Shown here: positions 17,616 through 26,384 of the stretch, piece after piece | How the letters are laid out: each line of letters begins with the position of its first letter | How positions within the stretch are numbered: position 1 is the first letter of the stretch | Origin: Pseudodonghicola flavimaris | GTDB taxonomy: Bacteria > Pseudomonadota > Alphaproteobacteria > Rhodobacterales > Rhodobacteraceae | Length of the DNA stretch: 64,000 nucleotides | Direction: 5' to 3' | Assembly (NCBI RefSeq): GCF_030164425.1 | Contig: NZ_JASNJD010000003.1 | Span: forward strand, 248,001-312,000 | Position numbers and translations under genes: made by a program | Notes under the pieces: model-generated | What the model saw: only the letters and a program-made list of their open reading frames with translations | Databases searched by the model: none | What the model was told of the DNA's origin: nothing

Positions 17616-18404
17616 ATGCCGATTGCCGATCTGGGCGATGTCGCACTGAAATATGAAACCGTGGGTCCTGCCGATGGCGCCCCGGTGGTGTTTGCCGCCG
17701 CGCTCGGCACCGATCTGCGGATCTGGGCGCCGGTGTTGCCGCTGCTGCCCGCCGGCCTGCGGCTGATCCGCTACGACATGCGGGGGCATGGCGGCTCCTC
17801 GGTGCCGGAGGGGCCTTATTCGATGGGCGCTCTGGTCCGCGACACCGAGGCGCTGCTCGATCACCTCGGCGTCACGGATGCCGCCTTCGTCGGCCTCGGG
17901 CTGGGCGGCATGGTCGCGCAGGGACTGGCGGTCAAGCGGCTCGATCTGATCCGGGCGCTGGTGCTGGTCAATACCGCCGCCAAGCTCGGCACCAAGGATA
18001 TCTGGGCCCGGAGGATCGCACGGGTTCAAAGCCAGGGGCTGGAGGCCATCGCCGACGAGACGCTGGACCGCTGGTTCGCCAAAGGGGCCCGCGCCACCCC
18101 GGCGGCCGACGCCTGTCGCACCATGCTGACCGAACAGCCCTGCGCCGGCTATCTCGGCTGCGCCGCCGCCATTGCCGGCACCGATTTCTATACGCCCACC
18201 AGCGGCTTGCGGCTGCCGACCCTGGGCATTGCCGGCACCGCAGACGGGATCACCCCGCCCGATCTGACCCGCGAAACCGTCGATCTGATTCCCGGCTCGC
18301 AGATGCGGCTGATCCGGGGGGCCGGGCACCTGCCCCCGGTCGACCGACCAGAGGACTTCGCCACCGCGCTGACTGGATTTCTCGCCGCCACCGGCCACGG
18401 CTGA
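17616..18404 (+). CDS. PcaD-like alpha/beta hydrolase with serine nucleophile replaced by glycine
   Basis: A 262-residue protein that over its whole length resembles 3-oxoadipate enol-lactonase: RLIRYDMRGHGGSSVPEG, LLDHLGVTDAAFVGLGLGG, MVAQGLAVKRLDLIRALVL, and a C-terminal GAGHLPPVDRPEDFA with the expected histidine. The family's nucleophile elbow normally reads GLS(I/L)GG; here codon 95 is GGG, giving GLGLGG with no serine. The acid region (AGTADGITPPDL) and histidine are kept. The protein may be an inactive or repurposed member, or use a different mechanism. No other pca genes are next to it. The frame is intact, so it is not an obvious pseudogene. Confidence 0.85.
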   Translation: MPIADLGDVALKYETVGPADGAPVVFAAALGTDLRIWAPVLPLLPAGLRLIRYDMRGHGGSSVPEGPYSMGALVRDTEALLDHLGVTDAAFVGLGLGGMVAQGLAVKRLDLIRALVLVNTAAKLGTKDIWARRIARVQSQGLEAIADETLDRWFAKGARATPAADACRTMLTEQPCAGYLGCAAAIAGTDFYTPTSGLRLPTLGIAGTADGITPPDLTRETVDLIPGSQMRLIRGAGHLPPVDRPEDFATALTGFLAATGHG

Positions 18405-18485
18405 TTGCCGACGTCCAACGCTTTCCTCCGTCGCCTCCGGCCGTTAGCGTCGGGCTGTTCAACCCCGCTCTTCCCGGTTCCCGCC

Positions 18486-19688
18486 TTGCCCCAACTGCCG
18501 CGCCTGTTTCTGCTGATCACCATGATGCTCGAAGCGATGGGCGTCGGGCTGATCCTGCCCGTGATGCCCAGCCTGATTCAGGACCTGGAGGGCGGCAGCC
18601 TGGCCCAGGCCGCCGTCTGGGGCGGGGTGCTGACCACCGGCTTCGCGGTGATGCAATTCCTCTTCAGCCCGACGATGGGCAACCTGTCGGACGCGCGCGG
18701 CCGACGGCCGGTGCTGCTGATCTCGCTGGCGGTGCTGACGCTGGACTATCTGGTCATGGCCTGGGCCCAGAGCATCTGGCTGCTGCTGATCGGGCGGCTG
18801 GTCGGCGGGCTGACCTCGGCGACCCAGGCCACGGTGACCGCCTGCATGGCCGATCTATCGCGGCCGGAGGAGAAGTCCGCCAACTTCGGGTTGATCGGCG
18901 CCGCCTTCGGCGCGGGGTTCGTTCTGGGGCCGGTGATCGGCGGGGTACTGGGCGATTTCGGCCCGCGCGCACCGTTTCAGGCCGCCGCCCTGCTGGCCGG
19001 GGTGAACTTCCTGTTCGGCCTGCTGGTGCTGCGCGAGACCCTGCCGCCCGAACGCCGGCGGCGCTTTGACTGGCGCCGCGCCAATCCGCTGCGCGCCTTC
19101 CACAGCATCGCCCGGCTGCCTGGTGTCGGCCCGCTGCTGGCGGTCTACCTGCTCTATTCGGTCGCGATCTTCGTCTACCCCGCGATCTGGCCCTATTTCA
19201 CCGAGGCCCGCTTCGGCTGGACACCGAAAACCGTCGGCCTGTCGCTGGCCCTGTTCGGGATCACCGTCGCCCTGGTTCAGGGCGGACTGATTCGGCTGGT
19301 ACTGCGTTGGCTAGGCGACCGTGGCACGGTGATCGGCGGGTTGGTGCTGAACATGATCAGCATGCTGACCATCGCCCTTCTCAACGACGGCTGGCTGCTG
19401 CTCAGCCTGACGCCGGTGGCCGCCTTCGGCGCGGTGGTGATGCCGGCGCTGCAGGGGCTGATGTCGCGGATCGCCCCGGACGACGCCCAGGGCGAACTGC
19501 AGGGGGTGCTGACTGCCGGCAACGCGCTGGCCGCCATCATCTCTCCCCTGATGATGACCAGCGTCTTCGCTGCCTTCACCGGCGCGACCGCGCCGCTCCA
19601 TCTGCCCGGTGCGCCCTTTCTGGTGGCGCTGCTGCTGACCGGCGTTGCCCTGATCGTGGTCCTGCAGGCCCGCAGCGGCAGGGGCTGA
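18486..19688 (+). CDS. MFS transporter, TetA-like 12-TM drug exporter family
   Basis: A protein of about 400 residues with twelve hydrophobic segments. The N terminus (LFLLITMMLEAMGVGLILPVMP) and motif A between TM2 and TM3 (GNLSDARGRRPVLLIS) match the TetA/Bcr-type proton antiporters, and the second-half loop is degenerate as usual. The TTG at 18486 gives family length; the frame is open to a TTG at 18405, but those extra residues are unlike a protein start, and neither has a good Shine-Dalgarno. The substrate is unknown; tetracycline is not implied. It lies about 80 bp after the PcaD-like gene and may be co-transcribed with it. Confidence 0.84.
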   Translation: MPQLPRLFLLITMMLEAMGVGLILPVMPSLIQDLEGGSLAQAAVWGGVLTTGFAVMQFLFSPTMGNLSDARGRRPVLLISLAVLTLDYLVMAWAQSIWLLLIGRLVGGLTSATQATVTACMADLSRPEEKSANFGLIGAAFGAGFVLGPVIGGVLGDFGPRAPFQAAALLAGVNFLFGLLVLRETLPPERRRRFDWRRANPLRAFHSIARLPGVGPLLAVYLLYSVAIFVYPAIWPYFTEARFGWTPKTVGLSLALFGITVALVQGGLIRLVLRWLGDRGTVIGGLVLNMISMLTIALLNDGWLLLSLTPVAAFGAVVMPALQGLMSRIAPDDAQGELQGVLTAGNALAAIISPLMMTSVFAAFTGATAPLHLPGAPFLVALLLTGVALIVVLQARSGRG

Positions 19689-19776
19689 TCACGGCCTTCG
19701 CTGTCGTCTGACGAAAACGCCCTTGCCCAGAGCGGCGCGCCGGGCCACGCTGCCGGAAAATATGGGAGAAGACATC

Positions 19777-20865
19777 ATGCAAACCATCAAGGCCGCCGTC
19801 TGTCACGCTTTCGGCGAACCCCTGGTCATCGAGGACGTGCAACTGGCGCCGCCGGCAATGGGAGAGGTCGAGGTCGAGATCGACGCGGTGGCGATCTGCC
19901 ATTCCGATATCAGCTATGCCGACGGTGGCTTCGGCGGGCCGCTGCCGGCGGTTTACGGCCATGAGGCTGCCGGCCGTGTCACCGCGCTTGGCGAGGGGGT
20001 CCAGGGATTTGCCGTCGGCGACCCGGTCTGCGTCACTCTGATCCGCGCCTGCGGCCACTGCGATTCCTGCGGCTCCGGCCGGCCCACCACCTGCGAGGCG
20101 CCGAAGGGCGGCACCGAGCATCCGCTGCAAACCGCCGACGGCGGCAAGCTCTATCAGGCGCTGGCCTGCGGCGCCTTCGCGGAAAAGGTCGTCGTCGATC
20201 AGAGCCAGATCGTGAAGATCCCCGGCGACATGGGTATGGATGTCGCCTCGGTCATCTCCTGCGGTGTGATCACCGGCGTCGGCGCCGCCGCGCTGGCCGC
20301 CGAGATGCGGGTGGGTCAGGATGTGGTGGTGATCGGGGCCGGCGGCGTCGGGCTGAACGCGATCCAGGGCGCCCATATCGCCGGCGCCCGCCGGATCGTC
20401 GCAGTCGATATGCTGGAAGAGAAGCTGGAGGCGGCAAAGGAGTTCGGCGCCACCGACGTGGTCTCCGCGACCGAGGCGAAGCCGTGGAACGCGGTAAAGA
20501 AGATCCTCGGCCGCGGCGCCGATATCGTACTGGTCACCGTCGGCGTGGCCGAGGTCTACTCGATGGCGCCGCGCTATCTGGCCGCCGGCGGCAAGGTGGT
20601 GATGGTCGGCATGCCGCATGGCGACAAGGTCGCCACCTATTCGCCGCTGATCATGGCCGATGCCGGCCAGGGTCTTGTCGGCTCGAAGATGGGCAATGTG
20701 GTGATCAAGCGGGATATTCCCTGGATCATCGACCTGTACCGGCAGGGACGGCTGAAGCTGGACGAGCTGGTGTCGCGCCACTGGAGCCTGGATCAGATCA
20801 ACGAGGCGATCGCCGATACCAAGTCCGGCGCCGCCCGTCGCAATGTGATCGTCCTGAAACGCTGA
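19777..20865 (+). CDS. Zinc-dependent alcohol dehydrogenase (medium-chain MDR family)
   Basis: A 362-residue MDR enzyme. Catalytic zinc ligands are C41 (AICHSDIS) and H62/E63 (YGHEAAG), with a later cysteine in VISCGVITG; the structural zinc is held by C92, C95, C98 and C106 (ACGHCDSCGSGRPTTC). The NAD fold is VVVIGAGGVGLNAIQGA with an aspartate after the second strand (AVDM), favouring NAD. It resembles class III and aryl-alcohol dehydrogenases but lacks the long class III insert, so the substrate is open. The ATG at 19777 follows GGGAGA. A perfect hairpin lies between it and the enolase-superfamily gene. Confidence 0.9.
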   Translation: MQTIKAAVCHAFGEPLVIEDVQLAPPAMGEVEVEIDAVAICHSDISYADGGFGGPLPAVYGHEAAGRVTALGEGVQGFAVGDPVCVTLIRACGHCDSCGSGRPTTCEAPKGGTEHPLQTADGGKLYQALACGAFAEKVVVDQSQIVKIPGDMGMDVASVISCGVITGVGAAALAAEMRVGQDVVVIGAGGVGLNAIQGAHIAGARRIVAVDMLEEKLEAAKEFGATDVVSATEAKPWNAVKKILGRGADIVLVTVGVAEVYSMAPRYLAAGGKVVMVGMPHGDKVATYSPLIMADAGQGLVGSKMGNVVIKRDIPWIIDLYRQGRLKLDELVSRHWSLDQINEAIADTKSGAARRNVIVLKR

Positions 20866-20925
20866 GTCCGAGCAGCTGCCCCGCCGGCCGCCTCTGACTG
20901 GCCGGAGGACCGACCCGACCCACCA

Positions 20926-20950
20926 GCCCGGACCGCCCGCCGGTCCGGGC
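20926..20950 (+). terminator. Stem-loop between dehydrogenase and racemase-family genes
   Basis: A perfect 10-bp stem (GCCCGGACCG at 20926-20935 and its complement at 20941-20950) with a 5-base loop lies 60 bp after the dehydrogenase stop. There is no T-run; it may terminate, attenuate or stabilise the upstream message. Confidence 0.4.
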
Positions 20951-20975
20951 CCCTCGCCCGCCCGAGGAGCCCCCC

Positions 20976-22229
20976 ATGCGCCTGACCGATCTCGATATCA
21001 TCATCACCGCCCCGCCCGCGCCGGGCTGGGGCGGGCGCTATTGGATTCTGGTCAAGCTGACCACCGACAGTGGCATCACCGGCTGGGGCGAATGCTATGC
21101 CGCCAGTGTCGGACCCGAGGCGATGACCCATGTGATCCGCGACGTCTTTGGCCGCCACATGGAGGGGGAAAACCCCGAAAATATCGAGCTGATGTTCCGC
21201 CGCGCCTATTCCGCCGGCTTCACCCAACGCCCCGACCTGACGGTGATGGGCGCCTTTTCCGGGCTGGAGATCGCCTGCTGGGACATCCTGGGCAAGCACC
21301 GTGACCGCCCGATCCATGCGCTGATCGGCGGCCGGATGAACGACCGCATCCGCGCCTACACCTATCTCTACCCGCTGGCGCAGCATGACTTGACCGGGTT
21401 CTGGACCTCTCCCGATCAGGCGGCCGAGGCCGCGGCCGATTGCGTCGCGCGCGGCTATACGGCGGTGAAGTTCGATCCCGCCGGCCCCTATACCATCCGT
21501 GGCGGCCACATGCCGGCGATGACGGATATCGCCCAGTCGGTGGCCTTCTGCAAAGCGATCCGCGCGGCCGTCGGCGATCGGGCAGATCTGCTGTTCGGCA
21601 CCCACGGGCAATTCTCCACCGCTGGCGCCATCCGTCTGGGTCAGGCCCTGGAACCCTATGCCCCGCTCTGGTTCGAAGAACCGGTCCCACCCGACAATGC
21701 CGAGGAGATGGCCCGTGTGGCGCGGGCCGTGCGCATCCCCGTCGCCACCGGCGAGCGGCTGACCACCAAGGCCGAGTTCGCCGCGCTGCTGCGCGCCGGC
21801 GCCGCCGACATCCTGCAACCCGCTCTGGGCCGCGCCGGAGGTATCTGGGAGATGAAGAAGGTCGCCGCCCTCGCCGAGGCGTATAACGCCCAGATGGCGC
21901 CGCATCTCTATGCCGGGCCGGTCGAATGGGCCGCCAATGTCCAGCTGGCCACCGCGATCCCCAATCTGCTGATGTGCGAGACCATCGAAACCCCGTTCCA
22001 TGACGCGCTGATCAAGGGCAGCCTGCGGGTCGAGGGCGGATTCATCACGCCCCCCGACGGCCCCGGTCTGGGGATCGAGGTGGACGAGGACCTGGCCCGC
22101 GCCCATCCCTATCGCGGCGACGGGCTCCACCTGCAGATGCAGGAGGCCCCCTGCGACTATGTCAACGGAAACGCCTTTCAGGGCGGCGCCCCGGCCACAG
22201 TTCCCGAAGCAAGCGGGACGGGAGCATAA
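20976..22229 (+). CDS. Mandelate racemase/muconate lactonizing (enolase superfamily) enzyme
   Basis: A 417-residue enolase-superfamily member. The capping domain ends with the barrel entry, then AVKFDPAGP carries the catalytic lysine region, WFEEPVPPDN and VATGERLTTK supply two metal-binding glutamates, and PHLYAGPVEWAAN closes the barrel. The first metal position, usually DxN on strand three, reads FGTHGQFS, so the subgroup is one of the sugar-acid dehydratase/cycloisomerase types rather than mandelate racemase proper. The substrate is likely an aldonate or lactone, by inference. The ATG follows CGAGGAGCCCCCC. It is followed by the ArsR regulator on the same strand after 70 bp. Confidence 0.89.
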   Translation: MRLTDLDIIITAPPAPGWGGRYWILVKLTTDSGITGWGECYAASVGPEAMTHVIRDVFGRHMEGENPENIELMFRRAYSAGFTQRPDLTVMGAFSGLEIACWDILGKHRDRPIHALIGGRMNDRIRAYTYLYPLAQHDLTGFWTSPDQAAEAAADCVARGYTAVKFDPAGPYTIRGGHMPAMTDIAQSVAFCKAIRAAVGDRADLLFGTHGQFSTAGAIRLGQALEPYAPLWFEEPVPPDNAEEMARVARAVRIPVATGERLTTKAEFAALLRAGAADILQPALGRAGGIWEMKKVAALAEAYNAQMAPHLYAGPVEWAANVQLATAIPNLLMCETIETPFHDALIKGSLRVEGGFITPPDGPGLGIEVDEDLARAHPYRGDGLHLQMQEAPCDYVNGNAFQGGAPATVPEASGTGA

Positions 22230-22241
22230 CATGGGCGTGAC

Positions 22242-22276
22242 TTGACGTTAAGAATTGAGGCATTATGTCACTGACA
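22242..22276 (+). promoter_or_regulatory. Candidate promoter/operator of the ArsR gene
   Basis: TTGACG (22242-22247) is followed after 16 bases by TATGTC. The latter overlaps a perfect dyad TGTCA-C-TGACA (22266-22276), which would suit a repressor site for autoregulation. The -10 is weak, and the site does not fit the ATTC-N8-GAAT pattern reported for SqrR/BigR. Confidence 0.33.
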
Positions 22277-22299
22277 CACGATTTAGGGCACTCCTCCTC

Positions 22300-22653
22300 T
22301 TGACCACTCAGACCATCACCAAACTGCCTCCCGAAACGCCCAGCGACATGGCCGAACGCGCCAGCGATGCGGCTGCGTTCCTCAAGACGCTCGCGCACGA
22401 GGGGCGGCTGATGATCCTGTGTCATCTCGGCACCGGTGAGAAGTCGGTGGGGGAGCTGGAGGCGCTGCTGAACATCCGTCAGGCGGCCGTGAGCCAGATG
22501 CTGGCCCGGCTGCGGGACGAAGGGCTGGTCACCACCCGGCGCGACGGCAAGACGATCTATTATTCCCTCGCCGACGAGAACACCGAACAGATGATCGAGC
22601 TGCTCTACACCCTTTTCTGCGGCGATCCCAAGACCGGCCTGCCCAGCTGCTGA
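22300..22653 (+). CDS. ArsR/SmtB-family regulator with SqrR/BigR-like cysteine pair
   Basis: A winged-helix regulator (VGELEALLNIRQAAVSQMLARL as recognition region, cut here by the wing RRDGKTIYYSL). No CxC metal site is seen. Instead it has one cysteine in the first helix (LMILCHLG) and one in the last (LYTLFCGD), 66 residues apart. With the TTG start at 22300 these fall at positions 41 and 107, the same numbers I recall for the persulfide-sensing pair of SqrR from Rhodobacter capsulatus. An ATG at 22348 would give a 101-residue version. It likely responds to sulfide, persulfide or oxidants. No sqr gene is adjacent; targets are unknown. Confidence 0.84.
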   Translation: MTTQTITKLPPETPSDMAERASDAAAFLKTLAHEGRLMILCHLGTGEKSVGELEALLNIRQAAVSQMLARLRDEGLVTTRRDGKTIYYSLADENTEQMIELLYTLFCGDPKTGLPSC

Positions 22654-22695
22654 CCCCGGCAGGCTGAGCCCGCTTGGGCATCCCCGTCGCGTCCC

Positions 22696-25600
22696 TCAGC
22701 TCGACACGTATCCGGCCACCACCTGCAACAGCTTGAACGCTGTGGCGGCGTCGTTTTCGACCACGGCGAGGAATTCCTCCTCGCCGATCCGCAGGCAGGT
22801 TAGCTCTGTCTCCGCCACCATCGACAGCGCGCGGGGCACCTTGCGGATCAGGCCCAGCTCGCCCACCAGCGTGCCGGGACCGACGCGGCTGATCAGCCGG
22901 CTCTCGCCCCCCTCCCGCGGCAGATAGAGCCCGGCCTCCCCCTCGATCACCATATAGGCACCATCCTTGGGCTGGTCGCCCTTGAGGAAGATCACCTCGC
23001 CCGCGCCGGCATGATACCAGCGCGCACCGAAGGCCAGCAGCCGCAGCTGCTTGCGGTTCAGCCCGGAGAACAGCGGCGTCTGCTCCAGCGCCCTGAGCTT
23101 GCGGGCCAGGTCGGCGCTGGCGCCGCTGTCCTGATCGGCCCCCTCTCCGGCGCCCTCGCTGACGATACGGCCCTGCCGCAGTTCGAAGAAACTGTCGAAA
23201 ATCCCGTCGTCCTCGAACCGGTCGGCCAGGCAGATCATCGTCGTCTGCGGCAGCAGCGCGCGCAGGTTGCGCAGCATCGGTGCCAGCGTCGCCGCATCGG
23301 TCGAAGCGAAGATCTGATCCAGGATCAGGATATCGGGTTTCTTGATCGTTGCGCGGCTGAAGGCCAGCGGTTCGGCATAGATCCCCGGCAGGTTCTGGCC
23401 GCCGATGGCGATCGGCAGATCATAGATCAGCTCGATCACCAAATCCTGGGCGCCATTGTCGGCCAGCACCCGGGCGATGATCTTGCGCAGTTCGTCGCCG
23501 CGGCTGCCGGCGGCATCGGAAATCTTGCCGAAAAGAGCGTTTTCCAGCACCGTGAAACCGGGGGCGAAGGCATCCCGCGACAGCGGCACGAACAGATCCC
23601 CCAGGCTCTGCAACAGCTCCGGCGCATGGCTGGCGCGAAGCTCCAGGATGCGCGCCTTCAGCTCATCGGAGAAGGCCGGGCCGATCTGTTCCGCCGAAAT
23701 CCGGAACGGCACCATCAGGAACAGCGCCATTTCCTGCTCGCTCAGCGCGGCGGCGCCGGCGTCGCGGGTCTTTTCCACCAGATCCAGCGCGGTTTCATAG
23801 GTCTGGCTGTCGATCCCCAGCTTGCGGAACAGCGGATGGTCAGTGCCGTCGATGCCGAAGATCCGCCGCAGCATGTCGATCACGTCGCGGGTCAGTTCGA
23901 CCAGCGTCTCATCCAACCCGAGCTGGCGCAGCTGGCCCATGAACCCGCTTTGTGCCGGCAGCAGCTCTGCCGTCACCGGGCGGCGCGGGGTCGCGAACAG
24001 CAGGTTTTCCCCCACCGGCAGCGCCGCGTTATAGCGGTCGCGACGACAGAGGTAGACATGCGCGCCCAGTCCGGCCTCTTCCACCGCCGCCTGCACCTTG
24101 GAACGCAGCTCCACCAGCCGCGCCGCCAGCTGTGGATGCTCCGCCTCGTCAAACTTCTGATCCAGCCCGCGCTGGAACATCGCCTCGGCCGCGCCCATGC
24201 CGCGCAACAGCTCCAGCCACCAGGCCCGCAGCGCCTCGGGGCTGTCACAGCCCGCCAGTCCCGGATCCAGCCAGTTGGCATCGAAGGGATCGGGGCTGTT
24301 GCCGGCCCGCAGCGCCTCGGCCGCATGCGGTGCGTCCTGCCCTTCCCCATGCGGCCGCTGCCGCACCGGCATCAGGACGTTGTCGCCGAAGCTGCCCTGG
24401 AACATCACCGGCCGGGCGCTGGCCAGACCGATCCGGGTGGCGATCACCGCCTGATGCAGGCCGCTCAGATCCAGATCGCCGATCCGCAGATGGCCACCGC
24501 TGGGTAGGAGCTCCCGGGTCAGCAGCTCGGCCAATGCCCGGCGGTCCTCCTCGCTCGGCGCGGCGATACCGATGGTGGTGCCGGAGGCCAGCGTCGCGGT
24601 CAGATCCTCCAGCACCATGTTGCCGTCGGCATCGCGCACCGTCACCCCGTCCAGCCGGATATCGCCGTCCAGATGCGGCAGGCTCTCCGGCTCTCCATCG
24701 AACAGCCGTTCCTCGACCATGCCGGCGGGGGCGAACCGCTCGGTGATCACCTCCCAGCGCAGCGACATGTCCTGGGTCTGGTTGTAATAGGTCAGGAGTT
24801 CCTTCCACGGGCTCGACAAATCCTTGTAGGCCGCCAGCGCCGCCACCAGCGCCCCCAGCGACACCGCGCCCTGGATCACCAGAAGACCGCCCACCGAATA
24901 GAAGAAGAACGGCGTAAGCTGGCCGATGAAGTTGTTGAGAAACTTCATGAAGAACTTCTTCTGGTAGATCTCGAAGCGGATGTCGTACAGCCGGCCCAGC
25001 TGTTCGGTGATCGCCGACATCCGATAGCGCCAGCCGCCGTTGACCCGGAGCGTGCTGGCGCCGGCCGCACTTTCGCCGATCGCCGCGGCCAGGGTGCGGA
25101 CCTCCTTGATCCGGGTCTTGTTCAACTGGTTGATCTGCCGCTGCAGCTTGGGGATCAGCCAGGCCTGCAGCGGGATCATCGCCACCGCGGCCACCCCGAA
25201 CCAGAAGCTCTGCAGGAACAGAAAGCCCAGGATGGTGATCATCTGGCCGGCCTGCAGCACCGGCTGACTGATCGCATCGCCCATCAGCCCGCCCATCGGC
25301 TCGCTCTCGGCGGTGATCATCGACACCAGTTCGCCCTGGCTGACCCGTTCGAAATAGGGCTGGGGGAAGCGCAGCACCCGGGCGATCAGCTGATAGCGGA
25401 ACCGCCGCAGCATGCGTTCCGACAACACCCCCTTCATGGTGTTGATCCGCATCTTCAGCAGACCATGCGCCAGAACCGCCACCAGAAAGCCCAGGCAAAG
25501 CAGCCCGAGGAAAGGCACCTGATCGAAGGTCACGCCCCAATAGGTGATCGTCTTGCTCTGCGAGCCGATGGCGTCGTTGATGATCCGCTTGGGCAGTTCC

Positions 25601-25764
25601 AGCGTCAGATAGAGCATCGGGAACAGCGTCGCTGTCACCACCAGCAAGATCAGCTGATCGCGCTTCGAATACTTCCAGATGAAGCGGAAGAGAGACGGTT
25701 CTATGGTCGGGATCCCCTGGCGGCGGGCGGAACGGTCATGGCGTTCCGCTACGATAGGCGGCAC
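22696..25764 (-). CDS. ABC-exporter-like protein with degenerate ATPase and C-terminal cyclic-nucleotide-binding domain
   Basis: About 1,022 residues from a GTG at 25764; the frame stays open to an ATG at 25845, but those residues look non-coding. Residues 30-330 form an ABC exporter membrane domain with about six helices. An ABC-type domain follows, but Walker A reads APSEEDRRA instead of GxxGxGKST, the signature is NLPGIY instead of LSGGQ, the Walker B glutamate is glutamine (ILDQIFASTD), and the H-loop histidine is aspartate (CLADRF). It is also split by an insert of roughly 300 residues. The last 120 residues form a Crp-like domain whose phosphate-binding cassette is well kept (GELGLIRKVPRA). 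ATP hydrolysis is unlikely; cAMP or cGMP binding is plausible. The adenylate cyclase encoded nearby is a possible source. Confidence 0.86.
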   Translation of the reverse strand: MPPIVAERHDRSARRQGIPTIEPSLFRFIWKYSKRDQLILLVVTATLFPMLYLTLELPKRIINDAIGSQSKTITYWGVTFDQVPFLGLLCLGFLVAVLAHGLLKMRINTMKGVLSERMLRRFRYQLIARVLRFPQPYFERVSQGELVSMITAESEPMGGLMGDAISQPVLQAGQMITILGFLFLQSFWFGVAAVAMIPLQAWLIPKLQRQINQLNKTRIKEVRTLAAAIGESAAGASTLRVNGGWRYRMSAITEQLGRLYDIRFEIYQKKFFMKFLNNFIGQLTPFFFYSVGGLLVIQGAVSLGALVAALAAYKDLSSPWKELLTYYNQTQDMSLRWEVITERFAPAGMVEERLFDGEPESLPHLDGDIRLDGVTVRDADGNMVLEDLTATLASGTTIGIAAPSEEDRRALAELLTRELLPSGGHLRIGDLDLSGLHQAVIATRIGLASARPVMFQGSFGDNVLMPVRQRPHGEGQDAPHAAEALRAGNSPDPFDANWLDPGLAGCDSPEALRAWWLELLRGMGAAEAMFQRGLDQKFDEAEHPQLAARLVELRSKVQAAVEEAGLGAHVYLCRRDRYNAALPVGENLLFATPRRPVTAELLPAQSGFMGQLRQLGLDETLVELTRDVIDMLRRIFGIDGTDHPLFRKLGIDSQTYETALDLVEKTRDAGAAALSEQEMALFLMVPFRISAEQIGPAFSDELKARILELRASHAPELLQSLGDLFVPLSRDAFAPGFTVLENALFGKISDAAGSRGDELRKIIARVLADNGAQDLVIELIYDLPIAIGGQNLPGIYAEPLAFSRATIKKPDILILDQIFASTDAATLAPMLRNLRALLPQTTMICLADRFEDDGIFDSFFELRQGRIVSEGAGEGADQDSGASADLARKLRALEQTPLFSGLNRKQLRLLAFGARWYHAGAGEVIFLKGDQPKDGAYMVIEGEAGLYLPREGGESRLISRVGPGTLVGELGLIRKVPRALSMVAETELTCLRIGEEEFLAVVENDAATAFKLLQVVAGYVSS

Positions 25765-25887
25765 CTGCCCACGTGACAAGCCATGCCGCGGCCGGCATTC
25801 GCGCCGATCACAAGGCCGGGCATGCAAACAATTGCAGGGTGGCATCTAAATTCGTAAGCTTCCCCCGACTCTGACCGGAGATCCGCT

Positions 25888-26277
25888 TTGACCGCACCTA
25901 TCGGCACACTTCTGATCCTGCTCTGCCTGCTGCAGATCAAGCATATGTTTGCCGACTATTTCCTGCAGACGCCGCGAATGCTGTCGGGACGTGGCCAGTA
26001 TCTGCACCTGGGCCGGGCCGAACACGCCGGCGTGCACGCGCTCGGCTCGGTCATCGCGTTTCTGCTGGTCGGCGCGCCGCTGCCTTTCATCGTCGTCATC
26101 GTGATCCTCGAATGGATCCTGCATTTCCACATCGACTTCTGGAAAGCCCGGCAATGCGATCAGAAACAGCTCGACCCGTTCAAGCCCGCCTTCTGGCGCG
26201 CCTCTGGCGTCGATCAGGCACTGCATCAGTTCACCTATGTGGCAATGATCTGGGCCTGGGCCGAATTCGCGGTCTGA
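25888..26277 (+). CDS. DUF3307 family small membrane protein
   Basis: A 129-residue protein with three to four hydrophobic segments. DUF3307 features are the histidine/aspartate motif near the N terminus (IKHMFADYFLQTP), a paired histidine region (LGRAEHAGVHALGS), and LHFHIDFWKA; the regular H, D and H within membranes suggests metal binding or catalysis, but no function is established. A TTG start at 25888 has CCGGAG at ideal distance. It is divergent from the ABC-like gene and convergent with the cyclase gene, in the middle of the putative cyclic-nucleotide locus. Confidence 0.8.
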   Translation: MTAPIGTLLILLCLLQIKHMFADYFLQTPRMLSGRGQYLHLGRAEHAGVHALGSVIAFLLVGAPLPFIVVIVILEWILHFHIDFWKARQCDQKQLDPFKPAFWRASGVDQALHQFTYVAMIWAWAEFAV

Positions 26278-26384
26278 TCCCCCGCGCCCGGCGCCGCTCG
26301 CGTCCCCCCCCGGTCCTAGACCTACCGACAAGCCGCCTTGCAGGGAGGCGGAGGCCTTCGCCCGCCCTTCATATGACCGCCGGC

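Noticed and set aside
18486-19688. Tetracycline resistance determinant.
   Set aside because: Only general TetA-like MFS features are seen; many chromosomal exporters look alike, and there is no TetR-type partner or mobile context.
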